Part shown: positions 53,583 to 64,000 of the stretch, piece after piece
Layout of the letters: each line of letters opens with the position of its first letter
Numbering within the stretch: position 1 is the stretch's first letter
From: Casuarina equisetifolia
Taxonomy: Eukaryota > Streptophyta > Magnoliopsida > Fagales > Casuarinaceae
NCBI GenBank assembly: GCA_028551475.1
Contig: CM052359.1
Location: 1,756,001-1,820,000, forward strand
Reading direction: 5' to 3'
Length of the DNA stretch: 64,000 nt
The notes under the pieces: generated by a model
Told to the model about the DNA's origin: nothing
What the model saw: the letters and a program-made list of their open reading frames with translations, nothing else
Database searches by the model: none
Position numbers and translations under genes: made by a program

Positions 53583-55746
53583 ATGGCAGCAGAGAAAGAT
53601 ATTGACTTATCAGCTTTGGAGTCTCAGTTAAGTCAGACGCATGAAGTGTGGAAGCAGGAGATGGAACGAAGTCAGTCCCAAGTGGATGTCCTGCACGCAA
53701 AACTTCTGGAGGTTAAGGCTTGTATACAAGGTTCTGAGGAGGATGCCAAGAAGGAGTTGGAAGTTCTTTGGCAGAGAGTTAAAACTACTGCAACATGGTT
53801 AACCTACTTGAAATCAAAGGCCCGAATGATGGCAGTTCCGGATTTAGCTCATACATCATGTGGAATCAAACAATTAGAAGGGGTGGGATTTGTTGACAAA
53901 GATGGCACGCCACTGTCTGGTTGGTCTAGGAATGTTGATCTTTCCTCATTTGATGGTCCAGATGAAGAAACTTGGCTTGGAATTGCTATGGAACATGGTT
54001 CACTTGATGAACAAGATGTTGCTTATACTGGTGAACTACTCAAGTCTGTGCAGATGGTCTCGGAGGTAATGGAAGGTCTTGTTAAAAGGATCATATTGGC
54101 AGAATCTGAAACTGTAGTTGAGAAGGAGAAGGTAACTTTAGGGCAGGAAGAAATTAAAAAGAAGTCAATCCAAATTGAGAATATGTCATTGAAGTTAGAG
54201 GAGATGGAACGTTTTGCTCTGGGTACAAATTGCATACTGAATGAAATGCGGCAGAGAGTTGAGGATTTAGTTGAAGAAACATCTAGACAAAGACAGCGAG
54301 CTGCAGAAAATGAACAGGAGCTTTGTCGTGTGAAGCGGGACTTTGAGTCACTGAAATCTTATGTTAGTAGTCTCATCACTGTAAGAGAAACACTTCTTTC
54401 ATCAGAGAAGCAATTTCAAACAATTGAGAGGCTGTTTGAACGGTTAGTATGCTTTACAGTATAGTAGAAAAGAAAAATAAAGTCTGTATGTCTTTTGATA
54501 CTTCCTATCTAAAGATGCTTTGATTACACTTTATTTTTCTTTTCGTTTGCATTTCTGTGTTTCATCACATTCAATTGTTTTATTGATGTTTGCAACTTCT
54601 GTCTTGTCTAATTTCATCCGTTGCTTTGAATACTCTGGTACTCCTACTGTCTCTCTACTTCTTAGTGTTGGAATTTAAACTTCCTAGTTTTTTCTATTGT
54701 GTCATTTGGAATTAATCACTTTTTAGCCTTTGCCTATGTTCAGCGGGACCACATATATATGTTTTCCGTGACGAGATTTCTGCACTGGGGCTAAAAAAAT
54801 TTTCACACACCACGACTGCTGCCCCCCACCCCGGGGCCAAAAAAATCTCCTTCTTCGTTCCTAGTTTATCTTGGTGTGAGAACATCTTAGATAGAGAGGT
54901 TGCTAGAATTGTGATTTACAGATTTAATTGCATATTTACTAAAAGTTTTATAAAGCTTTCAAGGCTCTGTTTTGATCTTGCAGAAGTTGACAGGAAGGTA
55001 AAAAGATCATAAAATGCTTAACAAATAAGGTTAAACTGCAAACCGGTCTAGATTTTGAGTATCAACTTGAAAAAGTTTGAAGTACCAGAAAATAACACAT
55101 TGATAATATATGAAAAATATGTTAAACCAAAAAAGACTTCCCCTTACGCTTTCCTTTCAAAGAATCTATAGAGATACTAGTGTATATAGTGGTAGGCTTT
55201 GGGCTTCGAATGCTTGGTTCAGGCTATGTGTTTTACCTTAAGTTATGTTTTTCAATGTCTTGTACAAAATTTGATGAAGTTCTTCCTACATGCCACTGGT
55301 GATACAGTCAAGCAATTTGCTTGGTTTGGGCCTTTGGGATGTAGAAATGATTGGTTCAAGTTTTAGCCTCACATATGGAGGAGTTATAGTCGGATGTAAA
55401 GACTTGGACCAGATCCGAATTCAGAACCCAACCCCCTTTCATAATGCCAATGACTTGCACAATCTTTTAGTCAACTCAAGTTTCAATTAGGTCCTATTGC
55501 TGAAAGCTCTTATTCTAGCTAGAAAACCTCTTCTTTTTGTGGTTTTATCGGCTGATGTTGCTATTAAGCAGGCTGGTCGCAAAGACGACACAGTTAGAGG
55601 GTGAAAAGACGCAGAAAGAGGCTGAAGTTCAGAAACTTATGGAAGAGAATGTCAGGTTGAGTGCCCTTCTTGACAAGAAAGAGGCACAGCTTTTGGCCAT
55701 GAATGAACAGTGCAAGGTAATGGCCTTGAATGCTTCAAATATGTAA
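53583..55746 (+). CDS. Plant coiled-coil protein (At2g17990-like), function unknown
   Basis: Two coding exons, 53583-54442 and 55572-55746, join in phase to give 344 residues. The product is mostly predicted coiled coil: about residues 8-75 (SALESQLSQTHEVWKQ onward) and 150-340, rich in Glu, Lys, Gln and Leu with heptad spacing. A less charged insert between them holds LAHTSCGIKQLEGVG and the acidic stretch SSFDGPDEETW. The C-terminus reads MNEQCKVMALNASN. No enzyme motif, signal peptide or membrane segment is visible. The place between the zinc-finger gene and the YEATS gene fits At2g17990, which I recall being described only as similar to a polyamine-modulated-factor-binding protein. The acceptor three bases before the ATG suggests a 5' UTR intron. 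Gene structure is well supported; function is not. Confidence 0.88.
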
Positions 55747-57127
55747 TTTAGTAGGCTCTTCTTCTTCAATTGCCATTGGCTAGCTGGTCGTTGCCTCCAC
55801 CCAAAATGCTGATCCACTGGGGAGTACTGTGGGTTATCAGCAGAGCAGGATCAGAGCCTTGTATGGAGTTCTTTGATTTTTAACATTGTCCAGTGCTCTT
55901 GTTCTGTTAATTAAGTGCTCTGCACTACTGTTGAATTTAACCAGAATGTAATTTGAATTGGAAAGAAAACTTGGTGTGATCCCTGTTTGCATTCATTCTT
56001 CATCCTTCTGTTCATGATACTCGTCTTGATCAAGCTCCCACTTCCAAAGCTGTTGGCCTAGTATTTTACAGTCAGGACTATGAGCAGTCTGCCTCTTACT
56101 GTTAATGGAATCTGACGGTGAGAAGATGTAGAAATTTCAAAATAATGTTGAATTCTTGGAAGTGTTGTCTAGGCTTTGATGTCAGTAGCAAATAAACAAA
56201 TAAACATATAAAAAAGCATTAAAAGTTTATGTGATTCGTCTCTCACTATTTTCAAATCTTTGTTTGACAGGTCTCTTTATTTAGTAAGCTCAGAAAAGTA
56301 TTCAAAATAAAATCATGTTTTGTTTTTACATTTAAAATTATTTATTAATCTTTGTCTTTAATTCTGATTACACTTGCCGGATCTAGTTTGAGATCCTCAT
56401 TGAAAAAAGTAAGATATTCTTATCACATGATAAAAAACTAAATGTACAAATTCAAATTAATAGTCTTAAGCTCATAACACTAATGAAATGAAAGCAAGTA
56501 ATACACAAATGAAGATTATATGAGGAACAACAGTCGTATTTAAAACTTCTTCTCAAATTGGAGGCCTGTATAAATTAAGCACTTTAATCTTAGATAAAAG
56601 ATATTGATAATGTTTGTTACATAATGGTTTTGAAAAGAGATAGGTGTGTACTTGAGAAATTAAAGTATCTAAAATTACTTTTATAATCTGCAAGAACTAA
56701 TAATTGTTCAACTAGTATAAATAAATAAAGAAAATGATATTGTTAAAACTAATTCCAAAGAATCTACTTTTGAAGATGAGATTTCATTTTCTTTAAAAAT
56801 AAAATTATGTGATGACAAATTGTTTATATGTAACAAGGAATGTCATTTTGGTAATAAATTTTTACACGATAGAGGAAGAATCCAAGTCATTCAATCAAAA
56901 CCTCGGATACTCTCCTCAAAACCGACCCGGACAGAATGAAGATTCGGGTGCCCAATATTGATTAAAAAAAGGATCCCCGCCTTCGCTTTCGGAATCTCCG
57001 ATGATGCAAGAGAGAACCCAGCTAAAACCCTAACACCCCTTTTTTCAGAAACCATCGATTTGTGTGATAAATTCCCTGATAAATCCCAGAATTTGGCATT
57101 CCTCGTGCTTGAGATCCAGGTGCTGGA
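55747..57127. other. Intergenic region upstream of the YEATS gene
   Basis: The 3' UTR of the coiled-coil gene gives way at about 56,150 to AT-rich spacer (to ~56,880). The last ~250 bases are the YEATS gene promoter and leader. That leader includes a 10-codon upstream ORF (ATG at 57,001, stop at about 57,033) whose end overlaps a telo-box AAACCCTAA. Confidence 0.5.
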
Positions 57128-59165
57128 ATGTCCCTCTCAATTTCAGGTAGAAAACAAGGTGATAATCAGTCCGACGATGCTGCTCCCGCTGCAAAGACAC
57201 CTCGTATCAAAATTGGAAAGACCGCAGAAGATAGCGACAAAAAAGTAAATTTTCTTCCTTTTGATTGCTGAAAGCTCGGACTTTTTCTGCGCGATTCCTA
57301 GCTGTACTAGCGCTTGCTCTGAGATTCCCTGTATTGGTTATTCAACTCTGTTTTTTTCTTTTAGTCATTTTCGTGTTCTTTATCATGGAACGGCTTTTGT
57401 TTGGATTGGAAAAGAAAATGCTGCATTTTTTCATTGTTTCCTAGCTGGTTTTGCATGACTACTGGCAACAAACCAGAAGATATTAAATTAAACCTTGTAG
57501 TTTATTTTGTGTACGGTCTTTAAATTCTTATGTTATTCTAGTACATTTTGTAAAAGCTTCTGTGATATGTAGAATTCTGCGGGGATAGGAAGAGACTGAA
57601 TGATGTGTAAAATTTGTTTGTTCATGTTTATACTTGGATTGCTAAATTTATATCATTCGGGGGTTCCATGCTTCAGATTGAGTATAATCCTGACCTGAAT
57701 TTTTGTTTCCTATGTTGCTGTCATATAGGGTCCAAACAGGAGGGTGAAGGATGTTGAGATTTGCATTCCAATAGTGTATGGAACAATTGCGTTTTATCTT
57801 GGTAGGAAGGCCAGTGAGTAAGTGTTTCACTTTACTGGGTTCCTTGTTAATACCATAGAAATATTTGATAGCTCTTTCATAATGTTTGTTTGACTGTCAG
57901 GTCTCAGTCGCATAAGTGGACGGTCTATGTACGTGGGGCGACAAATGAGGATCTGGGTGTGGTGATAAAACGAGTGGTATTTCAATTACATCCTAGTTTC
58001 AATAACCCTACAAGAGTGGTTGAATCACCCCCATTTGAGTTATCAGAATGTGGATGGGGTGAATTTGAAATTGCCATCAGCCTCTTTTTCCACAGCGATG
58101 TCTGTGATAAACAATTGGATTTGTAAGTTGCTTGATGGGGTACTTATTGATACACTTTGGAAGGCAGTTACGGATTTTTGGTGCTTACAGGTATCATCAT
58201 TTGAAGTTGTATCCTGAAGATGAATCTGGTCCCCAGACAACCAAGAAACCTGTTGTAGTTGAATCGTACAATGAAATTGTATACCCTGACCCCTCTGAGA
58301 GTTTTTTGGCTCGGGTGCAGAACCACCCAGCTGTTGTTGTGCCTCGGCTGCCCGCTGGTTTTAACTTGCCGAATCGTGGTAAAATTCCTCACTGTACTAT
58401 ATTGTAGACCTCTGATTGTTTGAATTCTGCTTAACCTTTATGTATTTTGTTTTTTGGTAGTGCCAATTGAGACTACTTACGACAAGGAGAAAGGTGATAC
58501 TAAAGATCATCCACTTAGTCAATGGTTCATGAATTTCTCGGAGGCTGATGAGCTTTTGAAACTTGCTGCAGCTCGTCAGCAGGTTAGAATGATTGATTGG
58601 CATCTGCTTTTATCGTACTTTCTGTTCTTGTCTAAAAGTATCTTGATAAAAGATTGACTTGTTAATTAAGAACTTACAACATGGATGCCATTACTATGGA
58701 TGATATACAACATCTCTGAACAAGGAAAATTTTGCCTGGGAAGGTGTCTCTCGTTAATTATTTGCATTTCAATGCTAAATGCTGTGGTATGAGTAGGGGT
58801 TTAAAAGGATGATATAGCGTGATTTGGTTGGATAATTTTGTGTGTATACTACTATCTTGGATGATTGTTCAGTTTCGCTTTTGGTTTATAAATTATTGTT
58901 TTGCCATTTGAATTGTTAGTCATCATGTTTACAATTAATACCACACCGACGCTCGTGACTTGTTTGGGCTAATTTATATGCTGACTCCAATCTTCTGCTG
59001 TACAAACTGTCTTAAATTTTTGAAACTTGCAGGTGAATGTTGTTTTTGACAGTTTTTCCTATGTGATAGGTTCAAGCCCATATTGTTAAGCTGAGAAGAC
59101 AGTTGACTGTGATGGATGGGCTGCCTCAGCTGTCAAAACCACCTGCTGGTTATGAATTTCCATGA
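57128..59165 (+). CDS. YEATS-domain protein, YAF9/TAF14b (GAS41) type
   Basis: YAF9/GAS41 proteins read acylated histone lysines and serve in SWR1 and NuA4 complexes in the nucleus. Six exons, 57128-57244, 57729-57817, 57901-58122, 58191-58378, 58461-58582 and 59070-59165, close in phase to 277 residues. After a hydrophilic start the YEATS domain covers about residues 45-190: [43 protein letters not shown] and [14 protein letters not shown], ending near [12 protein letters not shown]. The HSDVCDK and WGEF motifs line the acyl-lysine pocket in the family. A short coiled coil ([25 protein letters not shown]) ends the protein, as in Arabidopsis YAF9A (At5g45600). The local gene order instead points to At2g18000 (TAF14). 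I cannot settle which paralogue it is. Confidence 0.92.
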
Positions 59166-62100
59166 TTAGGGGCTGCCTCAGTGTGTGATGGATAGTGCAC
59201 ATTTCCTATGTACATAGTAGGAAGATTTGATACACTATGTAATTTCTGCATGTTGATTAGTTCGCTGTAGGGATCCTTTTTCCTTTTAATCTGTAGTACT
59301 GTAATATCTAAGTAACCGATGCTTAGTACATTCAAAATGGATGAGTTTGTATCATTGCCAAAACGAGACTAGTACATATATGTGCATGTAATTCTTTGGT
59401 CTGCCAAGGTATATTTTCCACGATATGGCCCCTCTTCTACATATTCAGCTGCTTTATGTGGATAATCCCCTTTATACATTCATCTTGGATTACTTACTCT
59501 ATGGCAGTCGAGATAAGCTTTCAAATTTTGGTGGAATGGACTATTCTCTCAATTTCAACCTAAATTGAGATACCTTTTTTGAAATTTCTTCTTTCGGATA
59601 AAGAGTCCTCTATATGAAATGAGTAAGATGTGTAAATGTCCTTATCTAATCAGGTGTTGCATAAATCACTGGATTTGGGAGCATGAAAACTTCTGGGTGT
59701 AGTTTGATTACACATTGGAATCTCAATTCACATTCAAAATGGGTGAAAATGTCCTCTCCCAGTTGACGGGTGTGATGTTCAAGATTGTTAGGCATATGAA
59801 ATAAGAAAGCTTGAGCTTGGTTTTGTGTAAAAAGAACAAATTAATATGTATTTATGTGATTGGGTAATTTTATCCATGTTGTTAGATAGACCGCCAACAA
59901 ATACATTAAAGTAAGATTACTTCTTAGCTCTTCATCTTAAAAGCAATGAACAAAAAGTACAACCGAGACAGTTTCTATCAAGTTGTCAGAGACATTGGAC
60001 TGGTAGCTAATGATGTTAAGGTACATGCTGTTTTGTCTTTATAGGATCTTGGAGACAAGAGTCACATGGCGGCCACATGTTTATCTTCTGATTGAAGGAC
60101 GTACTTTTTCAGATGGTGCCTTCTGTTGATCGACTTCTAAGGAGCGTCTCAGTGACAATGATGTGTTATCTTCTGAATTCTGTCCTTCGTATGGTACCCA
60201 TTTCATCAAGAGAGTGTAGACATTGCCTTTTGATTCTTGAATCTGCTTTGAGTTTGGTTAGGAATAGTCTTCAAAGCCGGATTACTTTTTTATAGTTGCT
60301 ACCACTAATTGTATGAAGCTTTTATTGGATCCCCACCTAAATGGTGGGAATTTGATCCATCCCATCTCTAATATAAACACACACACCCAAGCATGCATAT
60401 GTTGATCCTAAATAGTATCTATTACCAATTGAGGTGGACATTTGTCGATCAAACGCTTCAAATGAATTTTTATAATAGTGTCAATTATGTATTGCAACAA
60501 AAGAGGATATCAAGGAAATATTTAAGTAATGTAGAACATCTATTATTTTTTTTATCATATCCTTGTATTTTGAGCATGAAAATTTTTTACATAGATTTTT
60601 ATCTCTAAAAAAAGAGGTATCATACTTCAATCTAACTTCTAATATCATGATCAAAAATCAATTTTTTTTCCTTAAAATTCATTTGTAAGTCTGAAACAGG
60701 CCATTTTGTAATCCATGCATGCAGAAAATAAGAATGAGATTCAGCATTAAAGGAAAGCAGGAAAGACAGATAGGCTACTGCATGGTTATCCAAGAAAGCC
60801 TTTCTTGGCCTTGGAACATGGGGAACAAATTTCGATGAGATCAAAGTCAGGCTGGACATAACAGTGCTGCTCGATTTTAGGAGGATGATGCTGTTTTGCA
60901 TCTTTCCAAACATCTTGACTGTCGTGGTTCTGTGTTTTAGCAGGGCCACGTGCATGTAGAGACATGTTCTGGAGTGACCGGGGCATGTGAAAATCCTGCT
61001 AGGGATATAATCGAACCTTTCTGCATTTGTCTGTTTCATACATATTTGCTTTGCACTTCTGTCTCTCCTATGAATTCATCCATATTCCCAGAAAACAGCG
61101 TCGAACAAAAGAGATTTGTTCACGGTGCAGATTGAATGACCGTGGAACCTAGCGATGCGCCGCCCACGTTGGCATAAACAGAGATTAGGGATGCAGCCAT
61201 TGTGTGGGTACAAAGTGTCAAAGGCTATTGGTACCAAGGTTTTGCATGACTCTAAATTCTCCAGCCGTCTATGTGCTGGAATGCCGAACTTTAGCAAGTC
61301 ACTTTTTGTGGACTATGAATTGAGACCACTTGGAATATCTCCTACTCTTAGGTATTACATACTTTATTTGTTAAAAAACCATGCTATATTGCGTTACTAG
61401 CAAATTGACTTACAATCTTGTTAAATGAATTTTCTTATATGGTATAATAACTTCGGTTCAAGTATAACAATATTTATTGGTGAATAAAAATTTCTCTTGA
61501 TGCTTTCATACTTGAGATAAAAGGGTGTATCCTATATTATTTAAATCTTATCTTTCTTGTAATATTTTGCTAAGCTTTGAACGCTTCATTAAGTATTGTT
61601 CAATGAAACCTAAGTGAATGTCTATTAGCCACAGAAAGAGAATCACAGCGATGTTAGCAATCAGTCTTCATCATCCATGTCTTCCATGCACCACCGTCCA
61701 AACCAACAACATTGTAAGAACCCACCTTCTCCTCCACCGCCCTGTCTCTCTGGTGACCTTTTTGGGTGAAACTTGTAAGGGAACATAGCCTCCTCGACAT
61801 CCTTGCTTGATCCCTCACACCCTTTCTAGATCTATGAACGTGATTGACTAATTTTTTCTTGCTTCTATTGTATTAAGGCTATTTCATTTGATTAAACTAG
61901 GTTCAAGCTCAATGTTGAAATAGGATATGTCCCATATGAATGATATCTTAACTTAGTTTTCTTTTTATGCTTGACAATGCTCTCCTTTTTATGAATGATT
62001 TTTGCAGAACTTTGAAGTTTAGATTCAAGTGTAGCACTTCATTGTTTGTTGACCAATTATTATAGTTTTTTAATGTTCATAGAAAAGTACGTGCTGAAAA

Positions 62101-63980
62101 CAATACATTTCTTGGTATTGTCAATATCTTAGACTTATTTTAAAAGAGATATTTATATGCATATTCATCACATTAAACCTATTTTAAAAGAGATAGTTAC
62201 ATGGATATTCATCTCATTTTACCATGGATGAGTTGAATATGTGCATGTAAGATGACATCACGTTCTCCAAGTAACTGGTGATTGATAATGAGACGAAGAT
62301 TTGGTCTTCTTGTGGTCCACCAACTAGTCTAAATTCATGCCTAGAATGTGCATGAAGGAGCAGCACAGGGGGTTCCATGTTTTGGACCACTTGATCTTGC
62401 AACTTGGTCTCTGCCCCTTATCCATACACATTCCCCGCACGTCCTGGCAGAGCCGTCGTGGTCCAACAGCAGTTCCACTGGCTATTTTGGTCTAACTAAA
62501 CCCCTAAAACCCAACCCAAAACAGAAAGAAAACAAATGAAACATGTATCAAGACGTCGTGCTTCTGGTAGCTTTGAACTTCAACTCGGAGCACGCTTGAT
62601 GGAAGGCAATGGAGCCCCATTGCGGTTTCAAGTGGGTGGTGACAAAATAACAAGCTGATCGTAGAGTAGGGACCAAATGGAGGAGTTATTTAGATGGAAC
62701 AGATAAGAGAAAATCAAACTAAGATTTCATGATCTTTTGTAGGCTTGGTTGTTGGCATTGCGTGTAATGGTTCAATGCATATAGTTTGTAAAGATAAGAC
62801 AAGGTGTTTGATAACAATATAATTTTTTTTTTTTAATACTCACGCATACGAGGAAGGGGAAGGGATTCAAAACCCTAACTAGGTGGACTCGCTGATTAAG
62901 ACTTTGATCCAATTATCACTAGGCTAAAAGAGTCTTTTGCTTTTGTTTTTGTTTTTTTTTTTAAGATTTTTTTTTTTATTAAATCTCACACACAAAAGAA
63001 AGGGATGAAGTGTTTTGAATCCTTAACTTATTGGATAGGCAAGTCAGGGGCACTTAACACTTTTGCTAGTAAGCCAAGGAAGACAACCCCATAAAGGTAT
63101 AAGTCTTACATTGTCTTGGACAAATTGTACTTCCCAATCATTTTTATCATAAGAAAGAATACTTTACTCTTTGAGTCCATTTTTAGTTAGAAATATGCTT
63201 TTTGACATGGTATTACAACTAAATTTCAATATATTATTTCATTATAAATTTAATGATCTCAATTCTTGTACTCCATCTCATTACTTGAAGTAAAAGACAT
63301 CTTAAATGATAATATAAGTTTAACATTATCTAAATAACTTTTGAAAATCATGTTTATATAGAAGAAAAATCCAACCAGTTTTGAGTGATTATTAGATACA
63401 AGTGAGCTTTGTAACATTGTTGAAAAATGAACCTATTTTCATTTTAAGATTAATTATTAATAGAATAGGATACATGAACATATAAGAAAGATATTAAATT
63501 AAGATATTGAAAATATGAAACAACCATTATCTTCAACATGTTACCTTACCCCAAATAAAGAAAAATCATAAAAGCCCAATCTACGAGTGATAAGGTAATA
63601 AGTGAAATCGTGAGTATCAAGTCCCTAATAAGGCACCAATGCATAAGCGCCATAACTAGCACAACTTCGTGTATGAACATTTATATCAACTACTTCGAAG
63701 AGGTTCAAGTTTCTGATATTCCTGTTCAGAAGGGTCCCATGCTGTCAACAAGGGACGTAGAAAGGTAGGGCAAGCAACTACAGGTTTGAAACCTGTGTGC
63801 TCGTTTACTGTTGGCGCCAAGAGCCTTCGTGGCCTGTTCTACGCCCCCACATTGCACATGACTTTGTTTCTCACCCTCTTTAAATACCTCTCTAGTCCTT
63901 CAATCCTCCCACACCACCTCCACAAGCCTCTACTTTCCACTCCCTTCAGCCCCCACTGTCCCTTGCGAGCTTTGCCAAAA
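59166..63980. other. Long intergenic region
   Basis: Beyond the YEATS 3' UTR (to about 59,350) I see no convincing gene. A GC-richer stretch at 60,640-61,330 has ORFs on both strands (the longest on the minus strand, 60,632-61,039, 135 codons) without recognisable domains. It may be a decayed gene or non-coding transcript. Another patch at 62,330-62,650 is similar. The rest is AT-rich, with poly-T runs near 62,822 and 62,950. From about 63,720 the promoter of the next gene begins, with a palindrome at 63,780-63,796 and a TATA-like element at 63,878-63,886. Confidence 0.5.
63878..63886 (+). promoter_or_regulatory. Candidate TATA box of the gene at the right edge
   Basis: A CTTTAAATACC context matches a plant TATA box. 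It lies about 100 bases before the ATG at 63,981, leaving room for a pyrimidine/Cys-rich leader of about 65-70 bases, which is typical of plant genes. Confidence 0.5.
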
Positions 63981-64000
63981 ATGGCTCTCGACAAATCAAA
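63981..64000 (+). CDS. First codons of an unidentified gene (cut by right window edge)
   Basis: An ATG in a good context (AAAAATGGCT) at the end of a C/T-rich leader, about 100 bases after a TATA-like element. Only six codons are visible (MALDKS). Too little is present to name the product; the call rests on promoter layout and start context. Confidence 0.45.

Overview
This is a plant nuclear window, almost certainly from a eudicot. Genes carry GT-AG introns, intergenic DNA is AT-rich, simple repeats are frequent, and every recognised protein is of plant type. I assembled nine multi-exon or single-exon genes from splice sites whose phases all close, plus one small gene and two genes cut by the window edges. 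The gene order matches, from memory, Arabidopsis thaliana chromosome 2 from about At2g17930 to At2g18000: TRA1, a short WEB-family protein, WUSCHEL, ALKBH9B, a plastid membrane protein, a RanBP2-type zinc-finger protein, (SLY1, not seen here), a coiled-coil protein, and a YEATS protein (TAF14/YAF9).

Layout. 1-13,005 (minus): N-terminal 1,710 codons of the giant TRA1/TRRAP scaffold, 17 exons, running off the left edge. 13.0-16.6 kb: AT-rich spacer with one short membrane-peptide ORF. 16,577-18,046 (plus): WEB-family coiled-coil gene. 18.0-21.8 kb: repeats, including a degenerate tandem array that runs into the next gene. 21.8-22.2 kb (plus): small josephin-like protein. 23,741-27,413 (plus): SWD2/S2L-type WD40 protein, 11 exons. 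27.4-30.8 kb: spacer with an orphan exon-like ORF and three tandem ~150-bp repeats just downstream of WUS. 30,764-32,125 (minus): WUSCHEL, with an uninterrupted run of 20 Glu and an out-of-frame upstream ORF overlapping its start. 32.1-37.5 kb: long WUS upstream region. 37,496-41,002 (minus): ALKBH9-type RNA demethylase. 41,954-42,499 (plus): plastid single-pass membrane protein. 43,688-46,758 (minus): four-finger RanBP2 zinc-finger protein. 48,063-51,164 (plus): membrane-anchored GH9 endoglucanase with one extra base that shifts its frame. 53,583-55,746 (plus): coiled-coil protein. 57,128-59,165 (plus): YEATS-domain protein. 59.2-63.9 kb: spacer. 63,981-64,000 (plus): the first codons of a further gene.

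Functional theme. Several genes act in chromatin and RNA regulation. TRA1 is the scaffold of the SAGA and NuA4 acetyltransferase complexes; YAF9/TAF14 proteins belong to NuA4 and SWR1; S2L/SWD2 proteins belong to H3K4 methyltransferase complexes; ALKBH9 removes m6A from RNA. WUS maintains the shoot stem-cell niche. They are not an operon, and their adjacency reflects conserved synteny. I saw no reverse transcriptase, long terminal repeats, capsid genes, tRNA, rRNA or CRISPR. The most notable points are the GH9 frameshift, the WUS-overlapping upstream ORF, the repeat-rich WUS coding sequence and 3' flank, and the small gene whose first ATG lies inside a repeat unit.
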